Source: CAZBRS01 sp964494475
Lineage (GTDB): Bacteria > Myxococcota_A > UBA9042 > CAZBRS01
Assembly (NCBI GenBank): GCA_964494475.1
Contig: CAZBRS010000031.1
Coordinates: 8,106 to 72,105 of the forward strand
Direction: 5' to 3'
Length of the DNA: 64,000 bases
How positions within the stretch are numbered: position 1 is the first letter of the stretch; each line of letters opens with the position of its first letter. Below the pieces are notes generated by a model, which worked only from the letters and a program-made list of their open reading frames with translations, made no database searches and was not told where the DNA came from. Below, one piece after another: positions 24,376-33,865 of the stretch. Position numbers and translations under genes: made by a program.

Positions 24376-26712
24376 CTACCGGGTCGAGAACGGCAGGTCG
24401 TGGCCCGCGGACGTGATCCGCCTCTCGTCCGTCTCGAACAGGATGCGGCAACAGGTGATCAGGTCGGTACGGGCCTGGCCGCTCTCCGCGAACCGGCAAT
24501 CGGCGAGATCGATCTCCCAGAGCCAGCGGGTGGACGCCGACAGGTCGGTGCTCGAGGCAGCTCCGTCGTCCGCGAGCACGGTCAACAGATCGACCGCGGT
24601 CGCGGGAGGGTGCGCGAGGTCGAAGCTCGTGACGGTCGTCGGCAGAATCCAGGCGATATCGGCGTAGTCGTCGGCGCGCCCGATCGCCAGGATGTAGCTC
24701 ATCCCCGAGAGGTCCAGCGCCACGCCGGTCGCGGCGAGGTACGTCTGCTCGTAGGGGATCCAACGGAATTCCGGCGTGTTCCCGGTCCCGGTCGCTCCCC
24801 GTTCCGGGGCGACGGTCTCGATGGCGGGCCGCAACCGCCAGGCGAGGCCCGTGCTGTCGGAGCAGCTATCCAGGAGGAAGACCTCGCTGTTGATCCCCCA
24901 GTTGGCGTTCGACGACACGTCGCCGCTCCGGTCGGCATCCAGGACGGCGAGAACCCGCCCCCGGGTCACGTCGCCCGGACAGTCGGCGGCGGCGAGCACA
25001 TCGATGGCCCACGCGGTGGACCCGGCGGGGACGACGACCGAGCCGTCGAACGACATGGTGACGTCGCCTCTGGAGTCGCCCCTGGCGAACACGATCGCGT
25101 CGGCGGCGACGCCGGTCTCGTTGACGACCGTACCGCTCATCCGGATCGAACGGTCGCCCGCCACGTCCACCAGGAAGAAGCTGTAGACCCCCTTGGCGCG
25201 AGCGTCGATGCCGCCTTGCTCGTCGAGCAGCAGCGGATCTATCGACACCACGAACGAGGTCGCGTCCGGCAGCGCCTGACTGCTCGGGATCGTGTAGGTC
25301 GGCCCGTTGACCCACTGCTGGATCCCGGCCCTGGCCTCGGCGATTTCTCGGCCCACGGGCCGGACATCGAGCGAGTAGGCCGAGGCTCCCGGCGCTTCGA
25401 GCCACGTGAGGGTCGGGGTCGTGGTCCGCACGCGCGCCGCGCCCGTCGGCGCGGTCAGGATCGTTCGGCGGGACAAACGGACCACCTCGGCGACCCGGTC
25501 CACTTCGACGTGGATGAGATCGAGCGCTCGGTTGCGATAGTGCAGGGCGTAGTCCCCGGCGAGCTCGTCGCCGGGATCTGAAATGCCGAACGAAAACCGA
25601 TGGTCGCCGGCCATCTGGTCGTAGCTCCCGCGCGTGTTGTCGTGGACCTTCTCGCTGCAACCGCCGTCATCGAGCAAGGTCACGTCCGAGTTGTCGGGCA
25701 ATCGGACGGACGGGGCGGTCAGATCGACGAGTCCGGCGGCGCTGCCGGCGGTTGCAGAGATGCGCATGAGGAACCCGGAGCACAGGCCGCTCCCCGGGTA
25801 CCTCCGGCCACCCTCGTGAATCCAGGGCGGGTTTCCCTCCTCGGCCTCGTGCGACGCGAAGGTGTCGAAGCCCTGGTATCTGGAGGCGGTGCCCGTATCG
25901 ACGAGGTGCAGGTCGTTGCCGGTCGAGTCCGCTCCGGTGACGGTCACCGCGAGACCGGGAGCCTGAGCGTCGGCTCCCAGCGTGGGCTGCCCGTCGGGGC
26001 CGCGGGCCATCGGTCCTCCGGTGTCGCGGAACGCGCGCACGGTGTAGGAGCCGCGCCCGAGCCGGAAGCCGTACGGGCGCGCCGGCAGGGACTCCCCCTC
26101 GGTCGCTGCGATCTCCACTTCCTTCAGGTACGTCATCGACTCCGTGCTCGACGGGTACACGCGCACTCGAACCACGGTCCCTCCGACGGGCCCACTGGAC
26201 TGGCTCACGAGGCCCTCCAACTTGAACAGCGGGGCCTGCTTCAGCGAGACCTCCGTGGTCTCGGAGACGACGCCGTTGACCGTCTGGGTGATTGCCAGCG
26301 TGAGGGGCGCGTTCTCCGCCGCGTCCTTGTACGGGAGGACGAAGTCGAAGGACCCGTCTCTCGAGACGGTGCGGCTGGCACCGAGGTCACCGGTCGCGTC
26401 GAAGATGCGCGCGTCGACCGTTGCGCCGGGGGGCGCGAGGCCCGCGACCCGGACTGGACTGAAGACGTGGTCACCCCGGACCGGCGCGGTCCGTGCTCGA
26501 GCGGCGCTCTGCGGCGACCCGCTTCCGTCAGTCGCCGCGCCCCAATAGGCGGCGGCGATGATTCCGGCGACCGACAACGTCGCGTACACCCACCATCTGG
26601 CCGCAGACCCGCGCGCCCACGTCACCACCCTGTACTCGCTCCCGTGCTGGCGGGATTGCGCCGCTCGCGGCGCTCCCCTTTCGTCGGAGTCCTCGGCCCA
26701 CGAGGCGAGCAT
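24376..26712 (-). CDS. Membrane-anchored extracytoplasmic protein, unknown function
   Basis: About 778 residues from the ATG at 26712. No clear ribosome site precedes that ATG; a GTG at 26628 with GGGAG ten nt upstream is an alternative, and the frame stays open to 26943. After a short cytoplasmic part a single hydrophobic segment (WWVYATLSVAGIIAAAYWG) anchors the protein. The exterior appears to be a chain of beta-sandwich modules: one with VRVAGLAPPGATVDARIFD, one resembling a carboxypeptidase-regulatory fold (GSYTVRAFRDTGG), and one like a fibronectin-type module (PTLTWLEAPGASAYSLDVR). Paired Cys are scattered. The gene diverges from 26845; no enzyme motif is seen. Confidence 0.6.
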   Translation of the reverse strand: MLASWAEDSDERGAPRAAQSRQHGSEYRVVTWARGSAARWWVYATLSVAGIIAAAYWGAATDGSGSPQSAARARTAPVRGDHVFSPVRVAGLAPPGATVDARIFDATGDLGASRTVSRDGSFDFVLPYKDAAENAPLTLAITQTVNGVVSETTEVSLKQAPLFKLEGLVSQSSGPVGGTVVRVRVYPSSTESMTYLKEVEIAATEGESLPARPYGFRLGRGSYTVRAFRDTGGPMARGPDGQPTLGADAQAPGLAVTVTGADSTGNDLHLVDTGTASRYQGFDTFASHEAEEGNPPWIHEGGRRYPGSGLCSGFLMRISATAGSAAGLVDLTAPSVRLPDNSDVTLLDDGGCSEKVHDNTRGSYDQMAGDHRFSFGISDPGDELAGDYALHYRNRALDLIHVEVDRVAEVVRLSRRTILTAPTGAARVRTTTPTLTWLEAPGASAYSLDVRPVGREIAEARAGIQQWVNGPTYTIPSSQALPDATSFVVSIDPLLLDEQGGIDARAKGVYSFFLVDVAGDRSIRMSGTVVNETGVAADAIVFARGDSRGDVTMSFDGSVVVPAGSTAWAIDVLAAADCPGDVTRGRVLAVLDADRSGDVSSNANWGINSEVFLLDSCSDSTGLAWRLRPAIETVAPERGATGTGNTPEFRWIPYEQTYLAATGVALDLSGMSYILAIGRADDYADIAWILPTTVTSFDLAHPPATAVDLLTVLADDGAASSTDLSASTRWLWEIDLADCRFAESGQARTDLITCCRILFETDERRITSAGHDLPFSTR

Positions 26713-26795
26713 GGCACGGGGCGGAGGGGGGGTCAAGCGCGACGCGGAGGCCCACGGGCCCGACCGGTCAGGCCCGGCGGCGGACGGCCCCCTCG

Positions 26796-26824
26796 TTGAC
26801 AGGTCCCGGTGCGGCCGCGATAGT
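26796..26824 (+). promoter_or_regulatory. Sigma-70 promoter of the 26845-29078 operon
   Basis: TTGACA (26796-26801), a 17-bp spacer and GATAGT (26819-26824) lie just upstream of the AGGAGGG ribosome site (26832-26838). The leader before the GTG at 26845 would be only about 15 nt. Confidence 0.6.
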
Positions 26825-26844
26825 TTCCAACAGGAGGGTCTTCG

Positions 26845-27846
26845 GTGACGCCAGGACGTCGAGGGGTTCGTCGGGAGGGGATCCACGGGCTCCGGACCTG
26901 GGGGGTCGGAGCGGCTTGTCTCCTCGCCCTCGTTTCGGTTCAATGCCGGCCCGAACGGGCGCCAACGCGCGATCCCGAGCCTTCGACCTCACGGCCGGCA
27001 ACCCCCGCGGGCTTCGACCTGGCGTCGGGGCTCGCAGGCCTCGCACCACGCGGCTTCGCTCCGGACGGACCGTCGCAGACGCTCGACGAGGACGCGCTCG
27101 AGACGAAGTTCGACGATCTCGACTCCTTCTACACGAACGCGGGCCTCAGGTACGCGGTCTGCCAGCGCTACTCGGCGACGGACGGCCCGGCGCGCCGTTT
27201 CGATGCCTGCGTGTACGTACACCGCGCCGCCCGCGCCGCCATGTCCACGTTCCTCTCGATCAGCCAGGCCGGGCCGCTCTTCGGCCGCGACGAAGGGCGT
27301 CCGAGCAGGCTCGCGAGGCACGCGTGGGAGTCGTCCGGTTTTTTGGCCTTCGTGCAGGGCGACGCCTACGTCGAGGTCGCGTCCGAGGAGACGGCCGCGG
27401 AGAACGCCGACGCGCGGACCGAGGTCGCAGCGACGCTGGCGGCCCGTTACGGCGGCGCGACGCTGGAGCCCCCGCCCTTCCCGGACGGGGACCGGGTGAA
27501 CGGCAAATTGCGTCTCATCATGCGCAACGCCTTCGGGGCGAGCGGCCTGGACGGGATCTACGCCTGCGACTACGAGGCCGGCGGGAACGAGGCGATCGCC
27601 TTCTGGTCCGACCGGGACTCGGCGGACGAGGCCGAGGCGCTGGCCCGGCGTTGGCGCGACTTCCTGCTGGCGAACGGTGCGGTCCAGGGCGGGGAGACGA
27701 TGGTCGACGCCACCGTCCTCAGCCTCATGGGGTTCACCGAGGTCGTGTGCACGCGCGGCCGGGTCTTTGCCGGCGTGCACCAGGCCGAGAGCCTCGAACT
27801 TGCCCGTCGCCTGGCGGCGGCGGTGTGCGCGCCCCCCGGCACCTGA
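26845..27846 (+). CDS. Lipoprotein, possibly DUF6599-like
   Basis: A 333-residue protein with a GTG start (26845) six nt after AGGAGGG. The signal peptide ends in LLALVSVQC (Cys34), followed by a Pro/Thr/Arg tether. The rest contains DALETKFDDLDSFYTNAGLR, RRFDACVYVHRAARAA and two half-domains in which AFVQGDAYVEV and EVVCTRGRVFAGVHQ occupy similar positions. This layout is reminiscent of DUF6599 proteins that occur beside redox enzymes, but the assignment is by memory of pattern only. The gene is followed after 26 bp by the Tat-exported reductase-like protein, so both are probably made together and act in the periplasm. Confidence 0.6.
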   Translation: MTPGRRGVRREGIHGLRTWGVGAACLLALVSVQCRPERAPTRDPEPSTSRPATPAGFDLASGLAGLAPRGFAPDGPSQTLDEDALETKFDDLDSFYTNAGLRYAVCQRYSATDGPARRFDACVYVHRAARAAMSTFLSISQAGPLFGRDEGRPSRLARHAWESSGFLAFVQGDAYVEVASEETAAENADARTEVAATLAARYGGATLEPPPFPDGDRVNGKLRLIMRNAFGASGLDGIYACDYEAGGNEAIAFWSDRDSADEAEALARRWRDFLLANGAVQGGETMVDATVLSLMGFTEVVCTRGRVFAGVHQAESLELARRLAAAVCAPPGT

Positions 27847-27872
27847 GCGCGGGAGACGCCACGGAGGTCAGC

Positions 27873-29078
27873 GTGGACGAACGGAACCGAGTGACCCGAC
27901 GCGATTTCCTGCGGTGGTCGGGCGTCGCGTCCCTCGCGGGCGCAGCCGTGCACGTCTCGACGGGCCCGGCCGTGACGCAGGCGGACGCCAACGTCGTCGA
28001 GGTGCCCACCAATCCACTGGGTCGCACGGGCGTGCGCGTCTCGCGCGTCAGCATGGGGATCGACTACGACGTGGGTGGAAGCCTGCTCCTGCTGAGCCTC
28101 GCGCTCCGCTGGGGCGTCACCCAATGGAGCACCAACTGCGACTACGCCGGGGGCAACGCGGAGACCGGTATCGGCCGTTATTTCCGCAAGTTTCCGCAGG
28201 ACCGCGCCCGCGTTCACCTGGCCACGTCGTGCGACGGGCGCGACCGCGCCGAGCTCCTCCGCCTGCTCGATCGGTCGCTCGAGAGGATGTGCACCGACCA
28301 CGTCGACCTGTTCCTGTTGCACGGTGTCGACGATCCGCGGCGCCTCGACGACGACGTCCGCCGGTTCGCCACGGAGCAGAAGGCCCTCGGCCGCATCCGG
28401 CACGTGGGGTTCTCGACGCATGCCAACATGGCGCGGCTCCTCGTCGCGTCGGCGTCGCTCCCGTGGATCGACGCTGCGTTGGTCAAGTTCAACTACCGCC
28501 TCATGAGGGACCCCGACATGGTCGCGGCCATCGAGGCGTTCGGCCGGGCCGGGAAGGGCATCCTCGCCATGAAGGTCCTTGGCGACGGGCCCGTGCGGCG
28601 CGAGGACCCGGACGACATGCGGCTGGCCGGCCACTTCCTCGAACGCGGCTTCACGCCGCATCAGGCGGCGGTCAAGGCCGTTTGGGAGAACCCCTGGATA
28701 TCGGCGGCCACGCTGCACGCCGACAACACGGACGCCCTGGCGAGCTTCGTGAAGGCAGCGATCGACGTCACTCCCCTCACGACGAGCGACCTGGACGTGC
28801 TAGGGGACCACGCGGACGCAACGCTCGCGCGCTTCTGCGCGGGCTGCGCGTGGAGGTGCGAAGGCGCGAGCGGTCTGCCGGTCTCGGACGTGATGCGGTG
28901 CCTGACCTACGCTGGACGGCCGGGGCAGCTGGCGCGCGCGCGTGAAGAGTTCGCACGGCTCCCTCCCGAGGTACGCCACCGGCTGACGACCGCCGACCTC
29001 GCGGTCGCGGAGTCCGCCTGCCCGTGCGGCCTCGCGATCTCCGACCTCGTCCTCGAGGCGTGCCGCAGGCTCGGATAG
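27873..29078 (+). CDS. Tat-exported aldo/keto-reductase-like protein with C-terminal Fe-S cysteine motif
   Basis: A 401-residue protein with a GTG start (27873) five nt after GGAGG. The leader has VTRRDFLRWSG (Arg9-Arg10), a twin-arginine signal for export of folded cofactor proteins. The barrel begins NPLGRTGVRVSRVSMG and has WSTNCDYAGGNAETGIG (Tyr kept), DLFLLHGVDD (His kept) and VGFSTHANM. The strand that normally carries the catalytic Lys reads HLATSCDG, so Lys is missing. The C-terminus has CAGCAWRC and ACPCG, a ferredoxin-like Cys set found in one reductase subgroup. Because of the missing Lys and Fe-S motif it may transfer electrons or bind a ligand rather than reduce aldehydes. Confidence 0.82.
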   Translation: MDERNRVTRRDFLRWSGVASLAGAAVHVSTGPAVTQADANVVEVPTNPLGRTGVRVSRVSMGIDYDVGGSLLLLSLALRWGVTQWSTNCDYAGGNAETGIGRYFRKFPQDRARVHLATSCDGRDRAELLRLLDRSLERMCTDHVDLFLLHGVDDPRRLDDDVRRFATEQKALGRIRHVGFSTHANMARLLVASASLPWIDAALVKFNYRLMRDPDMVAAIEAFGRAGKGILAMKVLGDGPVRREDPDDMRLAGHFLERGFTPHQAAVKAVWENPWISAATLHADNTDALASFVKAAIDVTPLTTSDLDVLGDHADATLARFCAGCAWRCEGASGLPVSDVMRCLTYAGRPGQLARAREEFARLPPEVRHRLTTADLAVAESACPCGLAISDLVLEACRRLG

Positions 29079-29129
29079 GGCGGCGGTCCCTGCCCGTTCA
29101 GCGACGTGCGCCCGCGCGACCTACGGGCT

Positions 29130-29237
29130 GGCGGCGTTTCGTGAGTCGTGAACCGCCCGAAACTATTGCGATCCTACGCGCGGAGCTCCACGCCGTTGTC
29201 GGGGATCGGCCCGGGACCACCCCCGCGGTCGACGGCG
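29130..29237. repeat. 108-bp dispersed repeat, copy 2
   Basis: The partner of 24181-24288 (96 of 108 positions identical). It fills most of the gap between the convergent ends of the Tat reductase-like gene (29078) and the rhodanese gene (29246). Confidence 0.85.
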
Positions 29238-29245
29238 GGGGTGGG

Positions 29246-29782
29246 TCACGGCGAGAGGGGATAGCCGGCTGCTTTCCACCCGATCATGCCGCCGTCGAGG
29301 TAGCGCACGTTGCAGTAGCCGAGGGCAACCAGCGCGGGTCCGGCGATGGAGGCCATGTAGTTCGATTTGCAGTAGATGACGGTCTTCACGGCGAGGTCGG
29401 GTCCGAGCCAGGCCGCGATGGCGGGAACGTTCGCGTACGTGAGGTGCGCGTCGGTGCCCGCGATCTCTCCCTCGTAGGGCACGTGCACGTTGACGAGCAG
29501 GAAGTCCTTGGCCGCGAGCTCGGCGTTCAGCTGCGAGGGCGAGACCACCCCCAGGGAGGCGGGCGTCGGGCAGGCGTCGCAGACCCACACGCACACCGCC
29601 TCGTCGCACGTCCAGTCGCCCTCGCAGGAGTCGTGGGCCAGGCCCTCGCAATCGGCGCGGGTCAGGCACGTGGGCTCCCCGGGCGTCGCGGGGCCGCAGG
29701 CGGGCTCGGAGGCCCCCGCCAGGGCGAGCAGCGCGGCCACGAGCGCGAGCACCGACACGAGCTTCGAACCTCGACCTGGCAT
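29246..29782 (-). CDS. Exported rhodanese-domain protein
   Basis: A 178-residue protein with AGGAGG six nt before the ATG at 29782. An N-terminal signal (LVSVLALVAALLALAGA) is followed by a Cys-rich stretch with nine Cys (such as CLTRADCEGLAHDSC and CVWVCDAC) and then a rhodanese domain: SPSQLNAELAAKDFLLVNVH, the active-site loop IYCKSNYMAS with a candidate catalytic Cys, and VRYLDGGMIGWKAAGYP. Rhodaneses transfer sulfur via a Cys persulfide; the loop lacks the usual CxxGxR, so substrate or activity may differ. It lies 36 bp downstream of purC on the same strand, with no obvious functional tie. Confidence 0.85.
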   Translation of the reverse strand: MPGRGSKLVSVLALVAALLALAGASEPACGPATPGEPTCLTRADCEGLAHDSCEGDWTCDEAVCVWVCDACPTPASLGVVSPSQLNAELAAKDFLLVNVHVPYEGEIAGTDAHLTYANVPAIAAWLGPDLAVKTVIYCKSNYMASIAGPALVALGYCNVRYLDGGMIGWKAAGYPLSP

Positions 29783-29818
29783 GGACGACCTCCTGGCGAC
29801 CGGTGTCGGCGCTGGGCT

Positions 29819-30712
<894 letters not shown>

Positions 30713-30737
30713 GGCGTGCCCCCTGGTGGTTCCGCGC

Positions 30738-30766
30738 AGGATACCCGCGGAGGGCGACGCCGTAAA
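30738..30766 (-). promoter_or_regulatory. Putative sigma-70 promoter of purC
   Basis: On the minus strand TTTACG (30766-30761) and TATCCT (30743-30738) have a 17-bp spacer and lie about 26 bp before the purC ATG. Confidence 0.45.
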
Positions 30767-30819
30767 TGGCCGTGACAGCCCCCTTGTGCCCCGGGCCGAA
30801 GGACCGTAGCCTTCGGGGC

Positions 30820-31985
30820 ATGATCGTGACCCTCACGCCCCCTCCGGGGGCCACCCACCTGGTGGGTGATCCCACCGACTGGTTGAAGGCGCCGCTGCCC
30901 GTCGAGCGCGTGCCGCTGGCGCTAGAGTTCCCCGACGACGCGTGGGTCGAGCTCGCGTGGCTCGGCGCCGACGGGAAGATGCTGCCCGAGCCGTCCCTGC
31001 CCCTGGCCGCCAGCAACCCCTGGTTCCCCGCGGCGCGCGCCGTCGCCGGGCCGCGCTACCGGCCCGACCCGCTGCTGGCCGGCCTCGAGGTGCGGCCGAT
31101 CGGACGGGTCGCGCGCCNNNNNNNNNNNNNNNNNNNNNNNNNNNNNNNNNNNNNNNNNNNNNNNNNNNNNNNNNNNNNNNNNNNNNNNNNNNNNNNNNNN
31201 NNNNNNNNNNNNNNNNNCCCGACCCGCTGCTGGCCGGCCTCGAGGTGCGGCCGATCGGACGGGTCGCGCGCCATCGCCTGGCCTCGCGCGCGCTCGGCCA
31301 GGAGCGCCGGTTGATGCTCTGGTCGCCGCCCGGGTTCGAGCACGAGCGCCTGCCGCTCGTCGTGGCCGAGGACGGCGTGGCCATGCGCTACCTCAGCCGC
31401 CTCGATCGCATCCTGGCCGCGCTGGTGGCGCGGGGCGAGGCGCGTCCGGCCCACGTGCTCTTCCTCGAGCCGGTCGACCGCGACGTGGAGTACCGCTTCC
31501 ACGAGCCCTACCGGGCCTTCGTGATCGACGAGGCCCTGCCCCTGGCCGAGGCCGAGGTGCGCACGACCGGCGAGCGCGTGGCGCTGGGCGCCAGCCTGGG
31601 CGGGCTCGTGAGCGCGTGGCTGGCCTGGACACGCCCCGACCTGTTCCAGACGGTCGTGGCGCTGTCGGGAGCGTTCCTGCTCGGCCCCGGCGACGCCGCG
31701 AGCGATCCCTTCCACGGCAGCGAGTGGATGGTGCACCAGGTGCGCGCCCAGCCGCAAAAGCCCCTGCGCTGGGCCCTCGACTGCGGCACCCTCGAGTGGC
31801 TGACGCCCGTGAACCGTCGCCTGCACGCGGCGCTCGCCCGAGCGGGCTACGCCGTGAGGTACGCCGAGCGCACGTCGGGCCACTCGTGGACGACGTGGCA
31901 GAACGCGCTGCCCGGCCTGCTGCGCTGGGCGTTGGCCCCTGCGGGCGCTCCGAATCCAACGGCCCCGTCGACGGATCCCGGCTGA
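30820..31985 (+). CDS. Enterochelin-esterase-like alpha/beta hydrolase, interrupted by an assembly gap
   Basis: The gene starts at ATG 30820 and runs into the N gap at 31118. The 55 bp on both sides of the gap are identical. Merging them restores one continuous frame of 336 residues: the last pre-gap stretch EVRPIGRVAR continues as HRLASRALGQERRLMLWSPP. The N-terminal 90 residues resemble the Ig-like lid of Fes-type esterases; the catalytic part has the nucleophile elbow GASLGG and the C-terminal His in RTSGHSWTTW. No signal peptide is present, so it is probably cytoplasmic and hydrolyses an ester, perhaps a siderophore. Frames drawn through the Ns are artefacts. Confidence 0.78.
31063..31272. 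other. Scaffold gap with duplicated 55-bp ends
   Basis: Exactly 100 Ns (31118-31217) are flanked by identical 55-bp sequences (31063-31117 and 31218-31272). A 55-bp exact overlap is what a de Bruijn assembler leaves at contig ends, so the true sequence very likely contains this segment once and no gap. Confidence 0.93.
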
Positions 31986-32023
31986 CGACGCGCAATGGCG
32001 CGGGCACGCGGCGAGCGGGCTTC

Positions 32024-32052
32024 TTTACACGCCCCGGCGCGGGTGGTATCTT
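32024..32052 (+). promoter_or_regulatory. Putative sigma-70 promoter of rpoN-hpf-rapZ
   Basis: TTTACA (32024-32029), a 17-bp spacer and TATCTT (32047-32052) lie about 50 bp before the rpoN ATG. Confidence 0.5.
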
Positions 32053-32101
32053 CTTTTATGCAAGAAACGGTCCGGCAAGACACCGATTTCGGCGCGACAG
32101 C

Positions 32102-33550
32102 ATGGATCTTCGGCAAGAGGTCAAGCTCGAACAACGCCTGCGGCTGACGCTGCAGCTGCAGCAGGCCATCAAGCTGCTGCAGCTCTCGCGACTCGAGTTG
32201 CAGGAGACCATCCAGCAAGAGGTCAACGAGAACCCGGTTCTCGAGCAGGAGTTCCAGGACGTGTCGCTCACGCCCATGACCGACCAGCCCGAGGCCCGCG
32301 AGCTGTCCGACGCGCCCCTGGCGCCGACGGGCGTCGATCGCATGGTCCCGCGCGAAGAAGACGAGCAGAGCCTGCGCAACCTGGTCGAGCAGTATCAGAG
32401 CTTCTCGACCACCGTCAGCGGCGCCTCCCGTCCGCGCGACGAGGAGCTCCCCGCCATCGAGACCCGCGTGTCGGGCACGCCCACGCTGTTCGAGCACCTC
32501 GAGTGGCAGGTGAACATGTCGTCGCTCGACGGGCGGCGAAAGCGCGTGGCGCTCGCCATCCTCGAGGTCGTCAACCCCGACGGGTACGTCGACCTCGAGT
32601 CGCTGCGCGAGATCGCGGCGCGCGAAGCGGCCTCGGAAGAAGAGCTGGCCGAGGTCCTCTACGTCATCCAGCAGTTCGAGCCCGCGGGCATCGCCAGCGT
32701 CACGTTGACCGAGTGCCTGCTGGCCCAGGCGCGGGCCTACTTTCCGGATCGGCCCAAGCTGCACGCCCTCATCGAGGAGCACCTCGACGAGCTCGAGCGA
32801 CAGGACTACCGCGCCATCCAGAAGGCGCTCGGCGTTTCGGCCGACGAGCTGCGCGCGCTGGTCAAGCTGCTCACCACCCTCGACCCCCACCCGGGGCTGC
32901 AGTTCTCGAACGAGGAGCCCCAGTACGTCATCCCCGACGTCTACATCCGCAAGGACGGCGATCACTACGTGGTTGAGCTGAACGACGACGGGCTGCCCCG
33001 CCTGCGCATCAGCCCCGTCTACCGTCGCCTGCTCGACGGGCGCGCCCGTGGCGAAGAGAAGGAGTACCTGCAGAAGAAGCTGCGCCAGGCGCGCTGGCTC
33101 ATCCAGAGCATCCAGCAGCGCCAGTCGACCATCCGGCGCGTGGCCGAGAAGATCGTCGAGCTCCAGGTCGACTTCCTCGACCACGGCGTCGATCACCTGC
33201 ACCCCATGGTGCTGCGCGACATCGCCAGCGCCATCGGCGTGCACGAGTCCACGGTCAGTCGCGTCACGTCGAACAAGTTCGTGCACACGCCGCGCGGCAT
33301 CTTCGAGCTCAAGTTCTTCTTCGGGCACCGCATCGCGGGCGTCGACGGCGAAGATCATTCGCAGCCGCACATCAAGCGCATCCTCAAGGACATGCTGGCG
33401 GCCGAGTCCCACGAGCACCCGCTCTCCGATCAGGCCATCAAGGACCGCCTGCTCGCGGAGCACCGCATCGACCTGGCCCGCCGCACCATCACCAAGTACC
33501 GCGAGGAGATGGGGATCCCCAGCTCCTCGGTGCGCAGACGGCGCCTCTAG
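32102..33550 (+). CDS. rpoN: RNA polymerase sigma-54 factor
   Basis: Sigma-54, 482 residues, of normal length. The N-terminal activator-response region is LRLTLQLQQAIKLLQLSRLE with the ensuing NENPVLEQEF; an acidic stretch follows. The core-binding and DNA-binding parts include HPMVLRDIASAIGVHESTVSR (helix-turn-helix) and NKFVHTPRGIFELKFFF; the RpoN box is ARRTITKYREEMGIPSS near the end, contacting the -24 element. It directs enhancer-dependent transcription. The ATG at 32102 lacks a strong ribosome site but the conserved N-terminus begins there. It leads the rpoN-hpf-rapZ cluster. Confidence 0.97.
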   Translation: MDLRQEVKLEQRLRLTLQLQQAIKLLQLSRLELQETIQQEVNENPVLEQEFQDVSLTPMTDQPEARELSDAPLAPTGVDRMVPREEDEQSLRNLVEQYQSFSTTVSGASRPRDEELPAIETRVSGTPTLFEHLEWQVNMSSLDGRRKRVALAILEVVNPDGYVDLESLREIAAREAASEEELAEVLYVIQQFEPAGIASVTLTECLLAQARAYFPDRPKLHALIEEHLDELERQDYRAIQKALGVSADELRALVKLLTTLDPHPGLQFSNEEPQYVIPDVYIRKDGDHYVVELNDDGLPRLRISPVYRRLLDGRARGEEKEYLQKKLRQARWLIQSIQQRQSTIRRVAEKIVELQVDFLDHGVDHLHPMVLRDIASAIGVHESTVSRVTSNKFVHTPRGIFELKFFFGHRIAGVDGEDHSQPHIKRILKDMLAAESHEHPLSDQAIKDRLLAEHRIDLARRTITKYREEMGIPSSSVRRRRL

Positions 33551-33574
33551 GCGCCAGGATTGGAGGGACCTCCC

Positions 33575-33865
33575 ATGCAGATCCAGATCGCCTTCCGCCA
33601 CATGGACTCGAGCGACGCGCTCAAGGAGCACGTGACCCACAAGCTGCAGCGGCTCGACCGCTTCGGCGACATCCTGGTCGACACAGCCGTGACCCTCTCC
33701 AAGGACGGGCACCGCTCGGTGGCCGAGTTCGTGCTGTCGGTGAAGGGCGACACCCTGAAGGCCAAGGAAGAGTCCGAGGACATGTACATGTCGATCGATC
33801 GCGGCGTCGAGACGGCCGAGCGTCTCATCAAGCGGCACCGCGACGTTCAGCGGGAGAAGAGGTGA
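33575..33865 (+). CDS. hpf: Short ribosome hibernation-promoting factor
   Basis: A 96-residue protein of the HPF/RaiA (YfiA) family, which binds the small ribosomal subunit during stationary phase. MQIQIAFRHMDSSDALKEHV, a central basic/acidic helix and SEDMYMSIDRGVETAERLI match the family; the length fits short HPF rather than the long dimerising form. GGAGGG (33562-33567) precedes the ATG at 33575; an upstream ATG at 33560 is less likely. The gene lies 24 bp after rpoN and overlaps rapZ by four nt (GTGA), the order seen in many Proteobacteria. Confidence 0.95.
   Translation: MQIQIAFRHMDSSDALKEHVTHKLQRLDRFGDILVDTAVTLSKDGHRSVAEFVLSVKGDTLKAKEESEDMYMSIDRGVETAERLIKRHRDVQREKR

Noticed and set aside
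30942..31314. Two separate overlapping genes around the first N gap
   Set aside because: They arise from translating through Ns; merging the identical 55-bp ends gives one gene.
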